From Allorhodopirellula heiligendammensis (GTDB lineage Bacteria; Planctomycetota; Planctomycetia; Pirellulales; Pirellulaceae), in contig NZ_SJPU01000004.1 of assembly GCF_007860105.1 (NCBI RefSeq), forward strand, positions 186,001 through 250,000: 64,000 nucleotides of DNA, written 5' to 3'. Of this stretch, positions 37,557-48,469 are shown one piece after another. Each line of letters begins with the position of its first letter. Positions within the stretch are counted from its first letter, which is position 1. Under the pieces are notes generated by a model. The model did no database searches. It was not told where the DNA came from and saw only the letters and a program-made list of their open reading frames with translations. The position numbers were made by a program, and so were the translations under genes.

Positions 37557-38600
37557 CTAGGCCGACCAGCGTCCCAGCATTCGATCAAGCGAATCCGATG
37601 TCTGGTAGACAAGCGCTTCTGGATAGTGCGGGTACGGATGGAAGTACTCGAACGTCACGTAGCCACGGTAGTTCGTTTTGTCGAGTTCCTCCATCACGGC
37701 AGGCCAGTTCGTCGTGCCATCGAGTAGCGGACGAAATGTCTCCAGTGAGTAGTCGGTGCCCTTTTTAGTGAACTCTTTAAAATGCACGTTCCGGATTCGC
37801 TCGCCTAGGATGGGAACCCAGTGTTCGGCAAATTGGAACATCGAAATATTCCCTGTATCGAAATGAACCTGGATGGCTTCGCTTCCAAAGCCATCGACAA
37901 ATTGGTTCATCTCCATGGGAGTCATCAGGAAACCATTGAAGAAGATGTTCTCCATGTTTAAGTAGACCCCGAATGTCTCTGCCTGGCGCACCAATTTTCC
38001 AACCGCCTGTTTTGCTCGCTTGAGGCAGACATCATTCGGCACCGGCTCGTGATCGTCACGCCAAGGGATGTGAACTGCACCAGGCACGACAAGCAAATTC
38101 TCCACTCCCATTTGGCTTGCGGCCTCAGCCATCATCCCCGCCAGTTCAACCCCGCGATCTCGCTTGGCGGAATCGTTGCTTGACAGCGGGTAGGGCCAAA
38201 ACAGAAAGCTGCATAAGCCACTGATCTCGATTCCGATCTCGTCGGCCATGTGCCGGATCGCAGCGAGCTGTTTGTTAGATGCTTTCGGCGAAAGATCATT
38301 CTCGAGATCGTAGTTGAGCTCGATGCCATCAAAGCCAGCTTGCTTGGCGAGCTGCATGCACTCTCGGAGTGTCATCCGGTCGGGATACGGGAACGCCCAC
38401 AGATTGATCGATTTACGAAACGAGTATTGCTTCGGAGATTGGCAACGATCATCGGGCGTGTTGGCTCGCGGGCTCCCGTCCGCATCCGCTGCATTCGCCA
38501 CCGAGCTACCCGCGGCTACCGCGGCTGTCGCGATCCCGCTCAACAATGCATCGCGGCGCGAGACGCCACGATTCTGAGCAAAAGGTCCATTAATCAACAT
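37557..38600 (-). CDS. Tat-exported sugar phosphate isomerase/epimerase (hydroxypyruvate-isomerase-like)
   Basis: A 347-residue xylose-isomerase-like TIM-barrel protein. The N-terminus has a twin-arginine-type leader (SRRDALLSGIATAAVAAG, residues 14-31), implying export in folded form. Barrel features include AGFDGIELNYD, a metal-ligand Glu in NMENIFF, HFDTGN, and a final VTFEYFHPYP. Relatives act on hydroxypyruvate, tagatose, inosose or similar sugars, and planctomycetes have many exported paralogues (family knowledge). The substrate is not readable. It follows the orphan ParA gene on the same strand, but a 68-base gap leaves the operon uncertain. Confidence 0.85.
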   Translation of the reverse strand: MLINGPFAQNRGVSRRDALLSGIATAAVAAGSSVANAADADGSPRANTPDDRCQSPKQYSFRKSINLWAFPYPDRMTLRECMQLAKQAGFDGIELNYDLENDLSPKASNKQLAAIRHMADEIGIEISGLCSFLFWPYPLSSNDSAKRDRGVELAGMMAEAASQMGVENLLVVPGAVHIPWRDDHEPVPNDVCLKRAKQAVGKLVRQAETFGVYLNMENIFFNGFLMTPMEMNQFVDGFGSEAIQVHFDTGNISMFQFAEHWVPILGERIRNVHFKEFTKKGTDYSLETFRPLLDGTTNWPAVMEELDKTNYRGYVTFEYFHPYPHYPEALVYQTSDSLDRMLGRWSA

Positions 38601-38668
38601 GAGCGTTCCCCGAGTGAGATAGTTGTCGCAATTTTACCCTATGCTCGTGCTCGGGGCTGCCCCCAATC

Positions 38669-39496
38669 CTACGCAGCGATCGGCGTGGCAATAGTCCCCA
38701 CTCGACTCGCCTCCTGAGCGATGACTTCGTCAGCCAGAGACTGATAGTCGATGGCGCCATTGCTTTCGCCGGAGTAGTCAAAGATTGACTTGCCAAAACT
38801 TGGAGCTTCCGCGAGCCGGATGTTTCGACGAATCCGTGTATCGAAGAACTTGGCATTTCGGAAGAACTCCCGAGAGTCTTTCGACGCGGTAAAGAATTCG
38901 TCGATGTCCGTACTGACCTCTGCTGCCAAACGCGTATTGGAGTCGTACATGCATAGCACAACACCGGACAGTCGCAGTCGGCTATTCATGCGTCGCGAAA
39001 CAACTTCAATGGTTCGCAGCAGTTTGCTGAGTCCATGCAGGGCGAGGAAGTGCGGCTGCAGCGGCAGAAAGACTTCCGAGACTGCAACTAACGCGTTGAT
39101 CGTCAGCACGCCAAGGCTGGGAGGGCAATCAAGGATCAGGTAGTCAAAGTCCTCATTGTCGTCGGCCAACTTATCGCTCAAGATCATCTCTCGACCGACT
39201 TCGCAGGCCAGCTCCATCTCAGCAGCCGCGAGATCGAGGTTGGAGGGCACGACGAACAGGTTCTCATCGACCTGCTGGCGTGCATCGCTCAGTGAGGCTT
39301 CCCCGCATAGCACTTCGTACATGGTCGCTTCACCATCAATGGCGGTGATGCCTAAGTGCAAGGATGCGTGAGCTTGCGGATCAAGATCCATCACGCACAC
39401 ACGGCGGCCAGCCCGAGCCAGAGCGGCGGCCAGATTCACGCTGCTGGTCGTTTTCCCAACACCGCCTTTTTGGTTGATAACTGCGATCGAACGCAT
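38669..39496 (-). CDS. Second ParA/Soj-type ATPase, without a ParB
   Basis: A 275-residue deviant-Walker ATPase: [20 protein letters not shown] at residues 8-27, [13 protein letters not shown], Walker [13 protein letters not shown] and the C-terminal [13 protein letters not shown]. It is as close to Soj as the parA at 7.7 kb but has no parB partner and no parS-like site nearby. Such orphan ParA proteins position other cargo (chemoreceptors, carboxysomes, conjugation or cell-division proteins), so the cargo here is unknown. A small unknown gene lies directly upstream and could encode a partner or adaptor (inference). Confidence 0.9.
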   Translation of the reverse strand: MRSIAVINQKGGVGKTTSSVNLAAALARAGRRVCVMDLDPQAHASLHLGITAIDGEATMYEVLCGEASLSDARQQVDENLFVVPSNLDLAAAEMELACEVGREMILSDKLADDNEDFDYLILDCPPSLGVLTINALVAVSEVFLPLQPHFLALHGLSKLLRTIEVVSRRMNSRLRLSGVVLCMYDSNTRLAAEVSTDIDEFFTASKDSREFFRNAKFFDTRIRRNIRLAEAPSFGKSIFDYSGESNGAIDYQSLADEVIAQEASRVGTIATPIAA

Positions 39497-39566
39497 GACG
39501 CTTTTCCTATGAGAGGGCTGAGTAAACTAAGAACCGTGGCGGCGAAACTTTCCGCCGTCCACCTCG

Positions 39567-39815
39567 CTAACTGGACGTTCCACGTAGCGACTGGTAGGCC
39601 AACAAGACTTCGTACAAATCTGCATCAATTTTCACACAATCATCAGCGAAATCCCGCAACCAAGCTCGATTTGAGTCGCTGGCGTCAATCAGCAAACGAG
39701 TGATTTGCGCTAACGGGATCGAGACCGATTTCGCCTTCCCCAATCCAGACACACGGTCCATCTCCAGTTCGCGAACAAAGCTGTGTTTCTTCAATCGAGT
39801 GCAAGGCGGTATCAC
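39567..39815 (-). CDS. Small protein of unknown function upstream of the orphan ParA
   Basis: 82 residues; a shorter form could start at Met19 (39761). After a variable start the sequence KSVSIPLAQITRLLIDASDS and FADDCVKIDADLYEVLLAYQ looks like a compact helical protein with balanced charge, unlike the Arg/Ser-rich shadows typical of this GC-rich DNA. It lies 70 bases upstream of the orphan parA on the same strand. No family is recognised; the gene is likely but not certain. Confidence 0.55.
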   Translation of the reverse strand: MIPPCTRLKKHSFVRELEMDRVSGLGKAKSVSIPLAQITRLLIDASDSNRAWLRDFADDCVKIDADLYEVLLAYQSLRGTSS

Positions 39816-40173
39816 GGCAGTTCAATCTTTCGGCTAGAAACGAGTCGACGCAGGTGTGTGTAACAAGGCACGGCGACCCGACGCCAGACCGTCCTGCCAC
39901 CGAAGTATCGACTTTGACGGTTAGGCGACTTGATCGGAATTTGCGGGATCTGCTGGAATGAGTGGATTCTTTGCGGGTTGCCGCTGTGAGCATCCTGCGG
40001 GGCGGAATCTCGCCGACGAAGCGATTGGACCGGTCCACGCTGGAATCACGTCTGGAAATAGGCTATCGAGCCGCCATCATACGTGCGGGCGAGAGCGCCC
40101 TCAGCTCAGAAATTTTCGGCCGATGGAGCAGGCAACTAAAAATTGCGACCCCCGCCCGTGTGGGGAGCGTACA

Positions 40174-42543
40174 ATGGGACACAATGGATTGACTACTATT
40201 TCTGAACCCGTTTCCACCAATAGCACATCACCGATGGATCCGCTCAATCGCGTTCCGCCGTACAACCGTGCGCTGCCAGATAGCGATCGCCGTGGTGATG
40301 GAGACAATGCCGCTGGCAGCGAAGGTGACGGCAATCGGATTGATACGCAGCAGGACGTGGCCGCTAGCGGAGTTTCCGTCGATGAACTCATTCGCGAATT
40401 CGAGTTGGATCTCGGTGGCGACTCCCTCCAAGACGATTCGATCGATTCTCCGCCCCAGCGGGAGCAGTCTGGTACGCTCGGCGCCAACGAGGGCGACTTC
40501 GCCACCATTGGTGTCCGCAATCTCGAATGGCGTTTGCCAATCATACGCAGCGCCGCCCATCGCAGCGCCGATGCGATCGCGTCAAGTCAGCTGGTGGAAC
40601 CCTCCGAATCCAATGAACAGCAACTCACCCGAATCGTGCTATCGACCTACCGGTTGATCGATCCGCGATTCCGCGGCAGCTATTTCCAACAGGTTCGTGT
40701 GGGTCGGATGCTTCCGATCGTGCTGCAATCTGCTTCATGCATCGATGGGACGCCCCCCTCGTTGCAACCATCGAGTCAAGACGATCAGCAGCATGGTCTC
40801 CGTCTGTTCGGTCACATGATTCCGCAGCCCGCGACGGATCCGCCTGGCGTAGCTCCCCCAACCGCTCGACGGCCGTTTCGCCACCCTGTCAAACAACAGG
40901 CTTCTGATCAACGGCGCCTTCCGAAGATACATGCTAATTATCGAACCGAAGCCATCGAGGTGCTCGCTGAGTTACAATTCCGCTCCCGTTCGACGCGATG
41001 GACACGTTGGTTTCAGGGACCTCGTTTAATTGTCTCCCTCGCAGCTGCATCAATTCTATTAATTGCTGCAACCATCGGCTATCGGATGTCGCTGCCGCAA
41101 TCGGCAGAGGATCTGGCCGTGACACAGTCCACCCAGAAACTATCGGCGAGGAAGTCTCAACCGCTGATTCAGGAGGCACTCACCTCGCCCTTACCGCTGG
41201 CGCAACCCGCACCGCCACCTGCAGTTGCATCGCCTCCGCCGGAAGTGGCCTTACCCACATCCAATTCAGAGTTGACGGCACCGGAGACGATACCGACACG
41301 CCCGCCGGCTCCCTTGCCTGCCGTTCCAGACACCGCGATGCACACACCCACGCGCGATCAGGCCGAGCCCCACGAACTGACCACCGCCGAATTGATGGCA
41401 GCACTTGCGCGGGCTACCGAAATGCCTGACATCGGATTGCCCGCCCCGGATATCCCCACGCGCCCCGTACCCCAACTGCCGGATGATACGCCGCCTTCCA
41501 TCAATCCTCAGCCTGCGAATATCCCGCCTTCGTCGAATGGATCGAGCAACCCGGCTCCGCCTCCAGCGGAGGCACCCGACGTCATCCGAGATGCCCCCCT
41601 ACCGCCGCCCAGTAGTGCGGCAATTACGACAGCGACTTTAGATCTGTGGTCTGAAACAGATGCGGCCGGTCGTCGCTTCACGGCGGTCACCGCTGACGAA
41701 TTGATCGATTCCTGGGCTCTCATCGCAGATATCTCACGGTCCGGTTCCGCCGAAAACATGGCCGCACAGCGATTGATTGGACAAGCTTCTTGGTTGATTC
41801 ACCCGCTGGCGACGATTGTCGCCCAACTTCGAGCAACGGAGTTCTCAACGTCAGTACGCGTCGTTGGTGCCAGTGCACAGGAACTCGAGAACACGGCTAA
41901 CCTTGATGAGGATGAAACCGAGTTGTTACTCGATTCATGGCGAGCGGCTCGAAAACGAGTTGTGCGGACGAGCGACCTAGATCAAATGCTGCGCCAGGCC
42001 AATGTGCTATTAGACCGAATTCTGATCAGCAACCGACTCTCGCCACACGATCGCAGCAATCTATTAGCAGCGTTTCGCGTCGATGTGGAGCAGCTCGTAA
42101 AGATTTCTAGCGATCAAGAGGCCATTTCAGAAACCGATTCGCTCTGGCGCGCGATCGATACGCTGCCAAATTCAAACGAATGGGAACGTCTGGCTGCTGC
42201 CAAGCCTCCATCCGGCCTCATGGCCAGCATCTACTGCTTGCAACAGCGTCGCTGGGATGAGGGCCTGGCATGGCTCGGCCAGGCCAGCAATCCTGCCATC
42301 GCGGCAGCAGCTAAGGCCGAATGGAAACTGATTCAATCCGGCACGCTTCACAACCCCGAGGGGGTCACACTTGAGGAGGCGCGTGCCAATCTCGCCAGTC
42401 GTTGGAGCAAGATCGCGGACCGGCTCGAACCTCGCGAAGCGGCCGCCGTTCGCCTACACGCCATCATGCTCTGTGGCGACGCACCTCACATGGAATCCGA
42501 ACGCGAGGCCATGCGTGCCGAGCTGCCCGCTTATTTAGATTGA
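40174..42543 (+). CDS. Large single-pass membrane protein with Pro-rich linker, unknown
   Basis: 789 residues from the ATG at 40174, chosen because GGGGAG lies at the correct distance; an upstream ATG at 39958 would add an implausible Cys/Arg-rich stretch. Residues 1-280 are cytoplasmic by charge, with an acidic N-terminal part (VDELIREFELDLGGDS). A transmembrane helix lies at about 285-307 (SLAAASILLIAATIGYRM). A Pro/Thr/Ala-rich extracytoplasmic linker (about 315-480) follows, then a helical C-terminal domain of some 300 residues (LIDSWALIADISRS; LTRASDLDQ-like segments; EWERLAAAKPPSG). The layout resembles envelope-spanning scaffold or anchor proteins. No enzyme motif. Confidence 0.72.
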   Translation: MGHNGLTTISEPVSTNSTSPMDPLNRVPPYNRALPDSDRRGDGDNAAGSEGDGNRIDTQQDVAASGVSVDELIREFELDLGGDSLQDDSIDSPPQREQSGTLGANEGDFATIGVRNLEWRLPIIRSAAHRSADAIASSQLVEPSESNEQQLTRIVLSTYRLIDPRFRGSYFQQVRVGRMLPIVLQSASCIDGTPPSLQPSSQDDQQHGLRLFGHMIPQPATDPPGVAPPTARRPFRHPVKQQASDQRRLPKIHANYRTEAIEVLAELQFRSRSTRWTRWFQGPRLIVSLAAASILLIAATIGYRMSLPQSAEDLAVTQSTQKLSARKSQPLIQEALTSPLPLAQPAPPPAVASPPPEVALPTSNSELTAPETIPTRPPAPLPAVPDTAMHTPTRDQAEPHELTTAELMAALARATEMPDIGLPAPDIPTRPVPQLPDDTPPSINPQPANIPPSSNGSSNPAPPPAEAPDVIRDAPLPPPSSAAITTATLDLWSETDAAGRRFTAVTADELIDSWALIADISRSGSAENMAAQRLIGQASWLIHPLATIVAQLRATEFSTSVRVVGASAQELENTANLDEDETELLLDSWRAARKRVVRTSDLDQMLRQANVLLDRILISNRLSPHDRSNLLAAFRVDVEQLVKISSDQEAISETDSLWRAIDTLPNSNEWERLAAAKPPSGLMASIYCLQQRRWDEGLAWLGQASNPAIAAAAKAEWKLIQSGTLHNPEGVTLEEARANLASRWSKIADRLEPREAAAVRLHAIMLCGDAPHMESEREAMRAELPAYLD

Positions 42544-42687
42544 GAAGCTCAGCACAAATCACTACGATTCTCCCTCACGCGACTGAACCGCTTGAGTCGC
42601 TACCACCATCAGAGAGCGGCATCGACTCATCTGCATAAATCGCTTTGCCCGTTCACTCTGTGTCGGGCGAATTACCGAGCCTGAGAC

Positions 42688-44472
42688 TCACTCGACCGCA
42701 GTTTCGGCCATTTCGCCCAGTGCACCGACGCCAATGCGATGGCAGAAATCGCCAAAGCACTCACCTGGCTGGTGATTCTCTTTAAAATGGATGAAAACAG
42801 GTCGCAGGGTAGCCACGATTTCACTACGTGGCACTTGATCTTTGTAAATTTCTGCCATTTGATTACCCAGCAAATTACCGCCGAGAAACACGGTGTAGCG
42901 GCCTTCACCAGACTTTCCGTCCACGCTACGACCGACCAAGCCGATGTCGGCGTTGTAGGGACGGGCACAGCCATTGGGGCATCCCGTCATGCGAATTGTG
43001 AATTGCTCCTCGGCAAGCCCCAACTCACTCAATTCCGCTTCGACTTCATCAATCACGCCGGGTAGGGCGCGCTCGCTCTCAGTAACCGCCAGCCCACAGG
43101 TGGGCAGCGCCGGGCACGCGAATGAGAATCGGCGGGCGTTGCTGATCTGCTCAATCCTGACGACGCCGTGATCTGCCAAAATCTGTTCGATCTCGCCCCG
43201 TTTTTCCGGCTCGATATCGCAGAGGATGATGTTCTGCTGCATTGTCAGACGGGCGTTGCTAACGTGCCCGTTGAAGAGCACCCGAAAACAAGACTTCAGT
43301 TGCAGTTTGCCTTCATCTTTAACGCGTCCGTTCTCGATCGGCAGTCCCAGAAACCACTTTCCGTCCCCTTGCTCGTGCCAACCCATGTGGTCGTTGTGTC
43401 CACTCACGTCGGCGGCATGCGGTTCGGGCAATGGACGCGGCACGCTGCCATCAGCGACACCGCAGATTGCCTCCGCCTGTGACAGGTATTCTTCGACTTT
43501 CTGACGGAATGCGGGAATGCCGAGATTGTTAATCAGGTACTTCATTCTCGCCTGGCTACGATCTTCGCGATTACCGAAGTCACGCTGAACGAGAATAATT
43601 GCGGTGATGATCGGGAGTAAGTGCTCCGTCTTCACGAAAGTTAGACGCTTGGCGAGCGCCGGAAAGCAATTTTTCTTACTGGGCGTGGTGCCCATACCGC
43701 CACCGGCCAGAATATTGAAACCAATCAGCTCGTCGCCCTCGGTTACTCCGAGCAGCCCGAGATCGTTGTCGTAAATGTCGATGCAATTGTCATCGCACAA
43801 CGCCAATGCGATCTTAAACTTTCGCGGCAGGTACGCCTTTCCGTAGATGGGATCGGGTTCCGCCTCGACTGGCGGTCCGACAACCTGTTCCTTTTCACCA
43901 GTCTCTGGGTCTTTGACCCATATTTCGTGGTAAGCCTCAGTGGTGGGCTGGACATGAATCGCGATCTCATCAGCCAGTTTCTGAAGCTGGTCGCGAAGAC
44001 CGTTGTGGCGCAGCGGTGCCGGGCAGCAGCAGATGTTCCGCGTCACATCGCCACAGGCCGACTTAGTCGAGAGCTTGATCTCATTGATGCGATGAATCAC
44101 GCCCCACAAGTTATTCTTGACAACGCCGTGGAGCTGGATGCTCTGGCGGGTGGTGATCCGCATGGTGCCGTTGCCAAGTTCGTCGGCAATGTCGAGTTCA
44201 CCGAGCATTTGCGCAGCGGTGATCTTGCCGCCGGGAATCCGGTTGCGAACCATGAACGAGTAGGCTTTTCCGAGACCTTCCTTCCGTCGCGACTTACGCA
44301 GGTCCCGGTCGTCCTGCTGGTAGGTACCATGAAACTTCAATAGCTTCGTGGTTCCATCGGCGACTTGGTCGGTCGTTGGGTCGGCGAGCTCGGCCACGAT
44401 CGAACCACGCAGCCCGATGCTCTCTTCCTTGAGCAGCTCAATCTTGGACTTCTTAGGTTCTTCTTCACTCAT
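42688..44472 (-). CDS. sir: Assimilatory ferredoxin-sulfite/nitrite reductase
   Basis: A 594-residue siroheme/4Fe-4S reductase for the six-electron reduction of sulfite to sulfide (or nitrite to ammonia). The duplicated ferrite-like and siroheme domains are present. The cluster/siroheme cysteines are Cys453-x5-Cys459 (CPALPTCG) and Cys498-x3-Cys502 (TGCPNGC). The N-terminal RITTRQSIQLHGV motif and KSACGDVTRNICCCPAPL favour sulfite reductase over nitrite reductase, although the two families are hard to separate. It is convergent with the preceding gene and divergent from metH, which would use sulfur assimilated by this enzyme. Confidence 0.85.
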   Translation of the reverse strand: MSEEEPKKSKIELLKEESIGLRGSIVAELADPTTDQVADGTTKLLKFHGTYQQDDRDLRKSRRKEGLGKAYSFMVRNRIPGGKITAAQMLGELDIADELGNGTMRITTRQSIQLHGVVKNNLWGVIHRINEIKLSTKSACGDVTRNICCCPAPLRHNGLRDQLQKLADEIAIHVQPTTEAYHEIWVKDPETGEKEQVVGPPVEAEPDPIYGKAYLPRKFKIALALCDDNCIDIYDNDLGLLGVTEGDELIGFNILAGGGMGTTPSKKNCFPALAKRLTFVKTEHLLPIITAIILVQRDFGNREDRSQARMKYLINNLGIPAFRQKVEEYLSQAEAICGVADGSVPRPLPEPHAADVSGHNDHMGWHEQGDGKWFLGLPIENGRVKDEGKLQLKSCFRVLFNGHVSNARLTMQQNIILCDIEPEKRGEIEQILADHGVVRIEQISNARRFSFACPALPTCGLAVTESERALPGVIDEVEAELSELGLAEEQFTIRMTGCPNGCARPYNADIGLVGRSVDGKSGEGRYTVFLGGNLLGNQMAEIYKDQVPRSEIVATLRPVFIHFKENHQPGECFGDFCHRIGVGALGEMAETAVE

Positions 44473-44659
44473 CGACCAATTTCCTTCGTCTTGAAACGAC
44501 GCGGGTTAACGAATATCTGCAAAACAGCTATATAGGGGCGCATGTTTCTAGGTTTTAGTCGATTCGCTGTCAAGATCGCGCGATTCGGTAAGAATTCCCC
44601 TTTATGTTGGCGGCCAAACCGCCATCCGTTCTCTCCCAGTCATTTCAAACTCGACCGAC

Positions 44660-47600
44660 ATGCCATACGAAGCGTCTGACTCTCAACTGCATCACCTCAT
44701 CCGCGAGCGCATTTTGCTGCTCGATGGCGCCATGGGGACGATGATCCAGCGTTTCGGGCTGAGTGAAGCGGATGTGAGGGGTGACCGATTCGCTGACCAC
44801 CACAAGGACCTCAAGAATTTCTCTGATATCCTCTGCCTGACGCATCCAGACAAAATCACGGATATCCACCGCGCTTACTTTGAAGCGGGCAGTGACATTG
44901 TCGAGACCAACTCGTTTGGCGCCTCTCCGGTTGGTATGGTTGAATTCGACCTACCTTTGGAACTGGTCGACGAGATCAATCACGCGGCGGTCCGCTGCGC
45001 TCGAATTGCTGCCGATGAGTGGACCGAGCGCACCCCCGACAAACCACGTTTTGTGGCTGGTTCCATCGGTCCAACGACGAAACAGCTGGCGATCAGCACG
45101 GAAGACGACCCCGCCCACCGAGGGGCGACGTTCGAACAGATGGTTGACAGCTACCGCGCCCAAGTTGACTCACTGGTTGCCGCGGGCGTGGACATTCTCT
45201 TGCCCGAAACGGCGATCGATACGCTGAACCTGAAGGCCTGCTTATTCGCAATTTCTGATTTCTACCAAGCCGGCGGCCGCCGTGTGCCGGTCATGGCCAG
45301 CGGTACCTTCGGCGACGGCGGTCGGACATTCGTCAGTGCTCAGACTGTCGAAGCATTTTGGACCGCGATCAATCACTTCCCCCTGTTGTCGGTGGGTATG
45401 AACTGTGCCCTCGGTCCCGATGTGATGCGAGCGCACATCGAAGAATTGTCCCACGTCGCCGAAATCCCTGTCTCCTGCCACCCGAACGCCGGCCTACCGA
45501 ACGAGATGGGCGAGTTCGACCTCGGCCCCAAGGCGATGGCGGACAAGGTCGGCGAGTACGCTGATAACGGCTGGGTGAACATCCTCGGGGGATGCTGTGG
45601 AACGACGCCCGACCACATTCGCGCCATGGCCGAACGCATCAAGGGGCGGAAACCGAAGCAGGATTCCGTCGGCCCCGTCTATACGCGTCTGTCGGGCCAA
45701 ATGCCGATGGCGATGCGACCGGAGATCCCCTTCACAATGGTCGGCGAACGTACCAACGTGATGGGCAGCAAGAAGTTTGCTCGTCTGATCCGCGACGAAA
45801 AGTACGAAGAGGCCGTTGAAATCGCGCGCGAGCAAGTGGAAAACGGTGCGACGATCATCGACGTCAATTTCGACGAAGGCATGCTCGACGGCGTCGAGGC
45901 GATGACGCGTTTCCTGCGATTGATCGCGGGCGATCACGTCGCGGCAGCTGTGCCTGTGATGATCGACAGTAGCAAGTGGGAAGTCCTCGAAGCAGGATTG
46001 CGGAACGTTCAGGGCAAGGCGATCGTGAACTCGATTTCGCTGAAGGATGGCGAAGCCGAATTCCTGCGGCGTGCACGCTTAGTTCGGCAGTACGGCGCGG
46101 CCGCAGTCGTGATGGCCTTCGACGAAGAGGGACAAGCCGCTGACGAAGATAACAAGGTGCGAATTTGCAAACGCGCCTACGATCTGCTTACCAAGGAACT
46201 CGACTTCCCGACCGAAGACATTATTTTTGATCCGAACATTCTTACCATCGCCACCGGGATGGAAGAGCACAACAATTACGCAGTCGATTTCATCAATGCT
46301 GTCCGGCGGATCAAGGTCGAATGCCCCGGGGCCAAAACCAGTGGTGGTGTCAGTAACATTAGCTTCAGTTTCCGCGGCAACGACCCCGTCCGCGAAGCCA
46401 TTCACAGCGCGTTCCTCTACCACGCGATTGCCGCTGGCTTGGACATGGGAATCGTCAATGCGGGCCAGCTGGAGGTTTACGAACAGGTCCCCAAAGATCT
46501 GCTGGAGCGGGTCGAAGACGTACTGCTGAATCGGCGTAGTGACGCCACCGAGCGAATGCTCGAATTCGCCGAAACTGTGAAGAGCGGTGGCAAAAAGAAA
46601 TCTGGCGAGGATCTCGCATGGCGAAGTGAGCCGGTTGCCGAGCGGATGAAACACGCGCTCGTTAAAGGCATCGACAAGTACATCACCGAGGACACTGAGG
46701 AAGCTCGCCAGCATTTCGATCGCTGCATCCAAGTGATCGAAGGTCCCCTGATGGACGGCATGAAAGTCGTCGGCGATCTGTTTGGACAGGGCAAGATGTT
46801 CCTCCCCCAAGTCGTCAAGTCGGCGCGCGTGATGAAGAAGGCGGTTGCCTACCTCGAGCCCTACATGGACGAAGAGAAACGGTTGGCCGGAACCCAAGAC
46901 GAAGCCGCGCGGGGCAAGTTCCTCATCGCAACCGTCAAGGGTGACGTCCACGATATCGGTAAGAATATCGTTGGCGTCGTCTTGCAGTGCAATAACTACG
47001 AGGTCATCGATCTGGGCGTGATGGTATCCTCCGAAAAGATCCTGGAGGAGGCCATCAAGCAGAACGTGGACATGATCGGTTTAAGCGGCCTGATCACACC
47101 ATCGCTCGACGAGATGACACATGTCGCTCGGGAGATGAAACGAAGCGGGTTTACGATGCCGCTCTTGGTCGGCGGTGCCACCACAAGTGCTAAGCACACC
47201 GCCGTCAAGATCGCTCCCGGATACGACGGCCCCGTAATCCACGTGCTCGACGCGAGTCGCAGCGTGAACGTGGTCGAACGGTTGCTCAGCAAGGAACACC
47301 GTGACGAATTCATTGCTGATAACGTCGAAACACAAAAGAAACTCGTGGCCAGTTTCCAGGGTCGCAAGCAGACCCTTGTGCCCTACGCCGAAGCACTTGA
47401 AAAGCACTTCCAAACCGATTGGGCGAACGTCCAAATTGACAAGCCATCCTTCACTGGCACACGCGTGCTCAAGGACATTCCGCTTGCAGAGATTCGACCC
47501 TATATCGATTGGTCGCCCTTCTTCAGTACTTGGGAATTGAAGGGAAAGTATCCCAAGATTCTTCAGGACAAAGTCGTGGGCGAGCAAGCCAAAGAGCTGT

Positions 47601-48346
47601 TTCAAGATGCCAATAGCTTGCTCGACGAAGTCATCGCAGGCAAATTGCTGACCGCCAACGCGGTGTACGGTTTCTGGCCTGCAGCGAGCGATGGCGAGGA
47701 CGTGATCCTGTACACCGATGAGTCCCGGAGCGAGGAACTCTCACGGTTGCACTTCTTACGCCAGCAATGGGAGCGCAAGGGCCAAGCTGATTATCGTTCT
47801 CTGGCCGATTACATCGCGCCGCTTGACAGCGGTCGCGAAGACTATATCGGTGGCTTTGCCGTCACCACCGGCATCGGTGCCATGGAACTTGCGATGAAGT
47901 ACAAGGAGGAGCTCGATGACTACAAAGCCATCATGGTGCAAGCGATCGCAGACCGGCTCGCCGAAGGACTCGCCGAAATGCTCCACGAACGGGCTCGTGG
48001 TGACTGGGGATTCGGCAACTCAGAAGGACTATCCAAAGAAGAATTGATCGGTGAGAGCTACCGCGGTATCCGACCTGCTGCAGGTTATCCAGCCTGCCCG
48101 GATCACACTGAAAAGCGGACCCTCTTCGATTTACTCGACGCTGAAAAGCAGACCGGAATCGAACTCACCAGCAGCTATGCCATGACTCCCGGCGCTGCCG
48201 TGAGTGGCCTGTACTTCGGTCACCCCGAAGCTCGCTACTTCACGGTCGAACGGATGACCAAGGATCAAATCGAATCCTATGCGAAGCGGAAAGGCTGGCC
48301 GATTGAAACCGTCGAGCGTTGGCTGGCTCCCAATTTGGCGTACTAA
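44660..48346 (+). CDS. metH: Cobalamin-dependent methionine synthase
   Basis: Transfers methyl from 5-methyltetrahydrofolate via cobalamin to homocysteine, making methionine. At 1228 residues all four modules are present, close to the E. coli length. The homocysteine domain has the zinc-cysteine motif [10 protein letters not shown] (about 310) and GAMGTMIQ at the start; the folate domain starts at [12 protein letters not shown]; the cobalamin domain has [11 protein letters not shown] (about 761-771, His axial ligand); the reactivation domain ends with [17 protein letters not shown] (about 1132). No cobalamin riboswitch is evident in the 187-base upstream gap. Confidence 0.97.
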   Translation: MPYEASDSQLHHLIRERILLLDGAMGTMIQRFGLSEADVRGDRFADHHKDLKNFSDILCLTHPDKITDIHRAYFEAGSDIVETNSFGASPVGMVEFDLPLELVDEINHAAVRCARIAADEWTERTPDKPRFVAGSIGPTTKQLAISTEDDPAHRGATFEQMVDSYRAQVDSLVAAGVDILLPETAIDTLNLKACLFAISDFYQAGGRRVPVMASGTFGDGGRTFVSAQTVEAFWTAINHFPLLSVGMNCALGPDVMRAHIEELSHVAEIPVSCHPNAGLPNEMGEFDLGPKAMADKVGEYADNGWVNILGGCCGTTPDHIRAMAERIKGRKPKQDSVGPVYTRLSGQMPMAMRPEIPFTMVGERTNVMGSKKFARLIRDEKYEEAVEIAREQVENGATIIDVNFDEGMLDGVEAMTRFLRLIAGDHVAAAVPVMIDSSKWEVLEAGLRNVQGKAIVNSISLKDGEAEFLRRARLVRQYGAAAVVMAFDEEGQAADEDNKVRICKRAYDLLTKELDFPTEDIIFDPNILTIATGMEEHNNYAVDFINAVRRIKVECPGAKTSGGVSNISFSFRGNDPVREAIHSAFLYHAIAAGLDMGIVNAGQLEVYEQVPKDLLERVEDVLLNRRSDATERMLEFAETVKSGGKKKSGEDLAWRSEPVAERMKHALVKGIDKYITEDTEEARQHFDRCIQVIEGPLMDGMKVVGDLFGQGKMFLPQVVKSARVMKKAVAYLEPYMDEEKRLAGTQDEAARGKFLIATVKGDVHDIGKNIVGVVLQCNNYEVIDLGVMVSSEKILEEAIKQNVDMIGLSGLITPSLDEMTHVAREMKRSGFTMPLLVGGATTSAKHTAVKIAPGYDGPVIHVLDASRSVNVVERLLSKEHRDEFIADNVETQKKLVASFQGRKQTLVPYAEALEKHFQTDWANVQIDKPSFTGTRVLKDIPLAEIRPYIDWSPFFSTWELKGKYPKILQDKVVGEQAKELFQDANSLLDEVIAGKLLTANAVYGFWPAASDGEDVILYTDESRSEELSRLHFLRQQWERKGQADYRSLADYIAPLDSGREDYIGGFAVTTGIGAMELAMKYKEELDDYKAIMVQAIADRLAEGLAEMLHERARGDWGFGNSEGLSKEELIGESYRGIRPAAGYPACPDHTEKRTLFDLLDAEKQTGIELTSSYAMTPGAAVSGLYFGHPEARYFTVERMTKDQIESYAKRKGWPIETVERWLAPNLAY

Positions 48347-48469
48347 GAAACCGAGCCAATCCGTTGTACGTCGCGTCCCGACGGCGTCTACGCGAAACTC
48401 TTGGTATCCGCTATGCTGTGAAATTCCTATCCAGAGGCGGGACGTACGCAACAGGTTTTCTGACGAACG

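Noticed and set aside
44473-44659. Cobalamin riboswitch before metH
   Set aside because: The gap is only 187 bases and shows no recognisable B12-box or long conserved stems.
46079-46951. 290-codon frame antisense to metH
   Set aside because: Shadow frame inside a well-conserved gene; no motif of its own.
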